Shown here: positions 14,291-17,553 of the stretch, piece by piece | Layout: each line of letters starts with the position of its first letter | How positions within the stretch are numbered: the first letter of the stretch is position 1 | NCBI GenBank assembly: GCA_001875365.1 | Contig: MIYX01000008.1 | Location: 1-17,553 of the forward strand | Reading direction: 5' to 3' | DNA from: Marine Group III euryarchaeote CG-Epi4 | Lineage (GTDB): Archaea; Thermoplasmatota; Poseidoniia; MGIII; CG-Epi1 | DNA length: 17,553 nucleotides | The notes under the pieces: generated by a model | The model's database searches: none | The model's input: only the letters and a program-made list of their open reading frames with translations | Told to the model about the DNA's origin: nothing | Made by a program: the position numbers and the translations under genes

Positions 14291-14310
14291 TTGCTTAATG
14301 GTAGAAAATC

Positions 14311-14373
14311 ATGAAATTAAACCAAATTTTTGTAAATGATGAGTCATTTCTGCCACCTTTGGGGGTGGCCTAG
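14311..14373 (+). CDS. 20-codon leader ORF immediately upstream of nrdJ
   Basis: ATG at 14311 and TAG at 14371-14373, directly abutting the TTG of nrdJ at 14374 and in the same frame. The peptide starts MKLNQIFVND and ends PPLGVA. The ATG is at leaderless distance from the TATA core, so ribosomes loading on the mRNA 5' end would translate this ORF first. Its last codons run through a GC hairpin that contains the nrdJ Shine-Dalgarno. It may act as a coupling leader rather than a functional peptide. The alternative, an N-terminal nrdJ extension with TAG read through, is less likely because TAG ends other genes here. Confidence 0.5.
   Translation: MKLNQIFVNDESFLPPLGVA
14352..14369 (+). promoter_or_regulatory. 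GC hairpin covering the nrdJ ribosome-binding site
   Basis: gccacc (14352-14357) pairs with ggtggc (14364-14369) across a tttggg loop: six GC-rich pairs in an AT-rich context. The 3' arm overlaps the G-rich Shine-Dalgarno (14361-14367, GGGGGTG) that precedes the TTG start. Translation of the leader ORF would melt it, so nrdJ translation may depend on leader translation. Confidence 0.45.
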
Positions 14374-17300
14374 TTGCCTGCCAAAGTTAATGCACTAAAA
14401 ATATCTAGACATTTTACTGAAAATGGAAAAGATCCCTTTGACAAGTTGTCTTGGTCAAAAAGAGATGTTGAAATAAGAAACTTTGATGGTAGTGTGGCCT
14501 TTTCAATGAAGGGTGTTAATCTTCCAGAAAACTATAGTCAAGTTGCAGCCAATGTTCTTGCACAAAAATATCTTAGAAAAGCTGGTATTCCTAAAAAGCT
14601 TAGGACAGTTAAAGAAAAAGCAGTTCCATCTTGGCTTCAGAAAAGCGTTCCAGATCTTAAATCTATGGAAGACTTACCTGAGAGCGAGAAATTTGGTGAA
14701 GAGATAGATGGTAAGCAAACATTTCGACGTTTAGCAGGAACTTGGACCTATTGGGGTTGGAAACATGGATATTTTGCAAGTGAAGATGATGCAAGATCTT
14801 ATTTTGATGAAATGAGTTATATGCTTGCATCCCAGATGGTTTCTCCGAATTCACCACAGTGGTTTAACACCGGTTTAAATTGGGCTTACGGTATTGAAGG
14901 GCCTGCACAAGGGCACCATTTCGTTAATCCAAAAACTGGAGATTTGGAACGTTCAGTAAATGCGTATGAACATCCTCAGCCACATGCTTGTTTCATTCAA
15001 TCAGTTTCAGATGATTTGGTCAGTGAAGGTGGAATAATGGACCTGTGGACGCGTGAAGCTCGCTTATTCAAATTTGGTTCAGGGACTGGTAGTAATTTTT
15101 CAAAAATAAGGGGAGATGGAGAACCACTTTCAGGTGGAGGTATGTCTTCAGGTCTTATGTCGTTTTTACGTATCGGAGACAGGGCTGCAGGCGCAATAAA
15201 GTCAGGAGGCACAACGAGAAGAGCTGCCAAAATGGTTAGTTTGGATATGGATCATCCAGATATTGAAGCTTTTATTGATTGGAAATTAACGGAGGAAGAA
15301 AAAGTAGCAGCATTAGTTTCAGGTTCTCAGCATCTTCAAAATCATGCTAATGAGATATTAGCTGCAATACAAGCACATCCAGATGAAGGTACAAAGTTTG
15401 ACCAATCTAAAAATAGATCCTTAGCAAAAGCAATCAGTGTTGCACTCCAGGCTTATGTTCCAGAGAATATAATTGCGAGAGTTCTTGAATTAGGTGAACA
15501 AGGTTATACTCACATGGATATTGAAACATATGATACTTCATGGGAAGGGGATGCTTATTCAACAGTTTCAGGTCAAAATAGTAATAATTCTGTAAGAGTT
15601 AGTAACGATTTCATGCAGGCAGTTCTTGATGAAGGTGACTGGAATTTATTCTGGAGAACTGAGTTAGACGATGCAAATGCAGAAAGTCGTGATCCTGCCC
15701 CTTGCAAATCAATTCCAGCTAATGATCTTTGGGACAAGATATCTAAGGCAGCTTGGTCTTGTGCAGATCCAGGATTGCAGTATGACACAACTATAAATGA
15801 GTGGCACACTTGTTCGCCAGATGGCCCCATTAATGGTAGTAACCCTTGTTCTGAGTATATGTTTTTGGATGACACCGCTTGTAATCTGGCCAGCCTTAAT
15901 TTAGTGAAGTTTTATGATGATGAGGCTACAAAATTTGACACTGAAAAGTATAGCCATGCCATAAGGCTGTGGACTGTAGCTTTAGAAATTTCAGTATTAA
16001 TGGCTCAATTTCCTTCTGAAGCAATTGCTCAGAGGAGTTATGACTATAGAACCTTAGGATTAGGATATGCGAATATTGGTTCTTTGTTGATGCGCATGGG
16101 TATTCCATATGATGATAACAGGGCAACATCAATTTGTGGAGCTTTAACCTCAATTTTGGGAGGGGTTTCTTATGCGGCAAGTGCAGAAATGTCATCAGTT
16201 CAAGGTCCATTTCCGAGGTACGAAAACAATAAAGATAATATGTTAAGAGTTATGCGAAATCACAGGAGAGCGGCGTATAATGCACCTTCTGAAGAATATG
16301 AAGGATTGACAGTAACTCCAAGAGGAATTGATTCTAATTATTGTCCAGAGTATTTACTTTCCGCAGCACAAAATTGTTGGGATAAAGTAGTTACAGATGG
16401 TGAAAAATTTGGTTTCAGAAACGCTCAGGCAACAGTGATTGCGCCAACCGGAACAATAGGTATAGTCATGGATTGTGATACTACTGGTATTGAACCTGAC
16501 TTTGCATTAGTAAAATTCAAAACTCTTGCAGGTGGAGGTATGCTTAGAATAATCAACCAATCGGTTCCCGTTGCTCTCGATCGCCTAGGTTACGATAAGG
16601 TGCAGTCTAAAGAAATTGTAGACTATGTCATTGGTACAGGTACATTTGCAGATTCTCCAGGAATTAATAGAGAGTCATTGATTCGGAAAGGCTTGACAAA
16701 TGACATAATAGATTCTTTGGAATCTCAAATAAGTAATTTTACATCTGCAAGTTTGCTTGTTACACCATCAACAGTGGGTAGAGATTTTTGCGTGGAAAAA
16801 CTGAGAGTTAAAGAAGCATTTTTAGACGATTGGAATTTTGATTTACTTGATCATTTAGGATATACAAAAGAGCAAGTTAATGAAGCTAATGATTTCATTT
16901 TTGGTAGATTAACTATTGAGGGTGCACCACACATAAAAGATAATGATTTAGCTGTTTTTGACTGCGCAAATAAATGTGGACAGTATGGTACACGTTTCAT
17001 TGGTTGGAGTGCTCATATCAATATGATGGCTGCAGCTCAGCCTTTCATATCTGGAGCTATATCAAAAACAATCAATATGCCTCATGAATCTACAATTGAA
17101 GACATCAAACAAGTGTATATGGATTCTTGGAGAGCGATGATTAAAGCAAATGCCTTGTACAGAGATGGCTCAAAGTTAAGCCAGCCTTTAATGTCTGGAA
17201 CGGTATTGAAAGTTGATGTTGAGGAAGAAGAGATGATGTCAGACGCCATAGTTAGTACAGAACAAGCTATAGATTCTATGGCCAAAGCACTTCCAACTCC

Positions 17301-17553
17301 TGATGCAGTTCCATTGGCACGTAAGATAGTTACTCGTTATATTGCTCAAAGAAGAAAGTTACCTAATAAGAGGCAAGGATATATTCAAAAAGCCAAAATT
17401 GGAGGGCATAATGTGTACTTGCATACTGGAGAATATGACGACGGCACTCTAGGAGAAGTGTTCATTGATATGCATAAAGAAGGTGCGGCCTTCAAAGCTC
17501 TAACAAATGCTTTTGCTATCGCAGTAAGTCTTGGTTTGCAGCACGGTGTTCCT
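14374..17553 (+). CDS. nrdJ: Adenosylcobalamin-dependent (class II) ribonucleotide reductase, 3' end cut by window
   Basis: 1060 codons are present from TTG 14374 and the frame is still open at the window end. The TTG is chosen because TAG lies directly before it in frame, a G-rich Shine-Dalgarno is well spaced, and the next in-frame Met is far inside. The redox and radical residues of the family can be placed: Cys206 (PHACFIQS), radical Cys492 with Asn490 and Glu494 in NPCSE, and partner Cys503 ([10 protein letters not shown]). The nucleotide-binding [14 protein letters not shown] and [11 protein letters not shown] segments and the phosphate loop APTGTIG are present, as is a conserved [16 protein letters not shown] region. 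It reduces ribonucleotides to deoxyribonucleotides using a B12-derived radical and works with or without oxygen. The normal length is about 1,150-1,250 aa, so most of the gene is here. Confidence 0.95.
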   Translation, partial: MPAKVNALKISRHFTENGKDPFDKLSWSKRDVEIRNFDGSVAFSMKGVNLPENYSQVAANVLAQKYLRKAGIPKKLRTVKEKAVPSWLQKSVPDLKSMEDLPESEKFGEEIDGKQTFRRLAGTWTYWGWKHGYFASEDDARSYFDEMSYMLASQMVSPNSPQWFNTGLNWAYGIEGPAQGHHFVNPKTGDLERSVNAYEHPQPHACFIQSVSDDLVSEGGIMDLWTREARLFKFGSGTGSNFSKIRGDGEPLSGGGMSSGLMSFLRIGDRAAGAIKSGGTTRRAAKMVSLDMDHPDIEAFIDWKLTEEEKVAALVSGSQHLQNHANEILAAIQAHPDEGTKFDQSKNRSLAKAISVALQAYVPENIIARVLELGEQGYTHMDIETYDTSWEGDAYSTVSGQNSNNSVRVSNDFMQAVLDEGDWNLFWRTELDDANAESRDPAPCKSIPANDLWDKISKAAWSCADPGLQYDTTINEWHTCSPDGPINGSNPCSEYMFLDDTACNLASLNLVKFYDDEATKFDTEKYSHAIRLWTVALEISVLMAQFPSEAIAQRSYDYRTLGLGYANIGSLLMRMGIPYDDNRATSICGALTSILGGVSYAASAEMSSVQGPFPRYENNKDNMLRVMRNHRRAAYNAPSEEYEGLTVTPRGIDSNYCPEYLLSAAQNCWDKVVTDGEKFGFRNAQATVIAPTGTIGIVMDCDTTGIEPDFALVKFKTLAGGGMLRIINQSVPVALDRLGYDKVQSKEIVDYVIGTGTFADSPGINRESLIRKGLTNDIIDSLESQISNFTSASLLVTPSTVGRDFCVEKLRVKEAFLDDWNFDLLDHLGYTKEQVNEANDFIFGRLTIEGAPHIKDNDLAVFDCANKCGQYGTRFIGWSAHINMMAAAQPFISGAISKTINMPHESTIEDIKQVYMDSWRAMIKANALYRDGSKLSQPLMSGTVLKVDVEEEEMMSDAIVSTEQAIDSMAKALPTPDAVPLARKIVTRYIAQRRKLPNKRQGYIQKAKIGGHNVYLHTGEYDDGTLGEVFIDMHKEGAAFKALTNAFAIAVSLGLQHGVP

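Larger units (their letters stand above)
14101..14310 (+). other. AT-rich intergenic region between nadE and the nrdJ leader
   Basis: About 210 bp with no credible gene on either strand; the longest Met-initiated frame noted by eye is about 10 codons. It holds an 8-bp perfect inverted repeat (tctactct 14198-14205, agagtaga 14221-14228, 15-nt T-rich loop), several T-runs, a hairpin followed by nine Ts, and the TATA-like element of the nrdJ unit. It is the longest gene-free stretch in the window. Confidence 0.6.

Noticed and set aside
14311..14400. Cobalamin riboswitch upstream of the B12-dependent nrdJ
   Set aside because: Only about 65 nt lie between the predicted transcription start and nrdJ, and the conserved B12-box and core elements are not recognisable; the gccacc/ggtggc hairpin alone is not enough.
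15573..16210. Two minus-strand frames of about 95-100 aa within nrdJ
   Set aside because: They are antisense to the radical-cysteine region of nrdJ and show no family motif.

Overview
The window looks like a compact chromosomal segment from an AT-rich archaeon, most likely a planktonic marine Thermoplasmatota (Marine Group II/III type). The lineage is inferred from gene content without any search. The support is: archaeal TATA-type elements about 25 bp upstream of start codons; a geranylgeranyl-reductase-family flavoprotein of the archaeal-lipid kind; a bacterial-type DnaK; a B12-dependent ribonucleotide reductase; and a secreted, tail-anchored M14 peptidase full of DNDGDG calcium repeats. 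No tRNA, rRNA, CRISPR array, IS element or phage gene was seen. This is core plus accessory metabolism rather than a mobile island.

Layout. 1-171: C-terminal tail of DnaK. 205-1017: zinc-ribbon/SHOCT protein of unknown role. 1020-4915 (minus): an operon of a tail-anchored M14 carboxypeptidase and a sodium-coupled (NSS/SLC6) transporter, read as peptide scavenging followed by amino acid uptake. 4994-7171 (plus): an operon of a 47-aa four-cysteine protein, a double-GNAT acetyltransferase and a cysteinyl-tRNA-synthetase-like enzyme that lacks the anticodon-binding tail. 7168-8194 (minus): thymidylate kinase and a small membrane protein. 8301-9007 (plus): a 34-aa ORF and a LysE/ArgO-type exporter. 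9041-11155 (plus): class I glutamine amidotransferase (peptidase C26 type), PqqB-like metallo-beta-lactamase and SAM methyltransferase. 11143-13228 (minus): nitrilase-superfamily amidase and geranylgeranyl-reductase-type enzyme. 13297-14100 (plus): NadE, divergent from the amidase. 14311-17553 (plus): a short leader ORF and nrdJ, which runs off the window.

The most interesting candidate system is the 4994-7171 operon. A cysteine-activating CysRS paralogue with a MshC-like short C-terminus is translationally coupled to a two-domain GNAT and a tiny Cys4 protein. This arrangement recalls the last two steps of mycothiol biosynthesis (MshC ligase, MshD acetyltransferase), but the zinc site is CysRS-like, and the enzyme could equally be the organism's only, divergent CysRS.

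The second is the nrdJ leader: a 20-codon ORF at leaderless distance from a TATA box, whose stop codon abuts the TTG start of nrdJ, with a GC hairpin that would cover the nrdJ ribosome-binding site.

Expression logic is consistent. First genes of transcription units start about 24-29 nt from a TATA-like element (leaderless), whereas several internal genes have Shine-Dalgarno motifs and overlapping stop/start codons. Convergent genes touch or overlap with no room for terminators.
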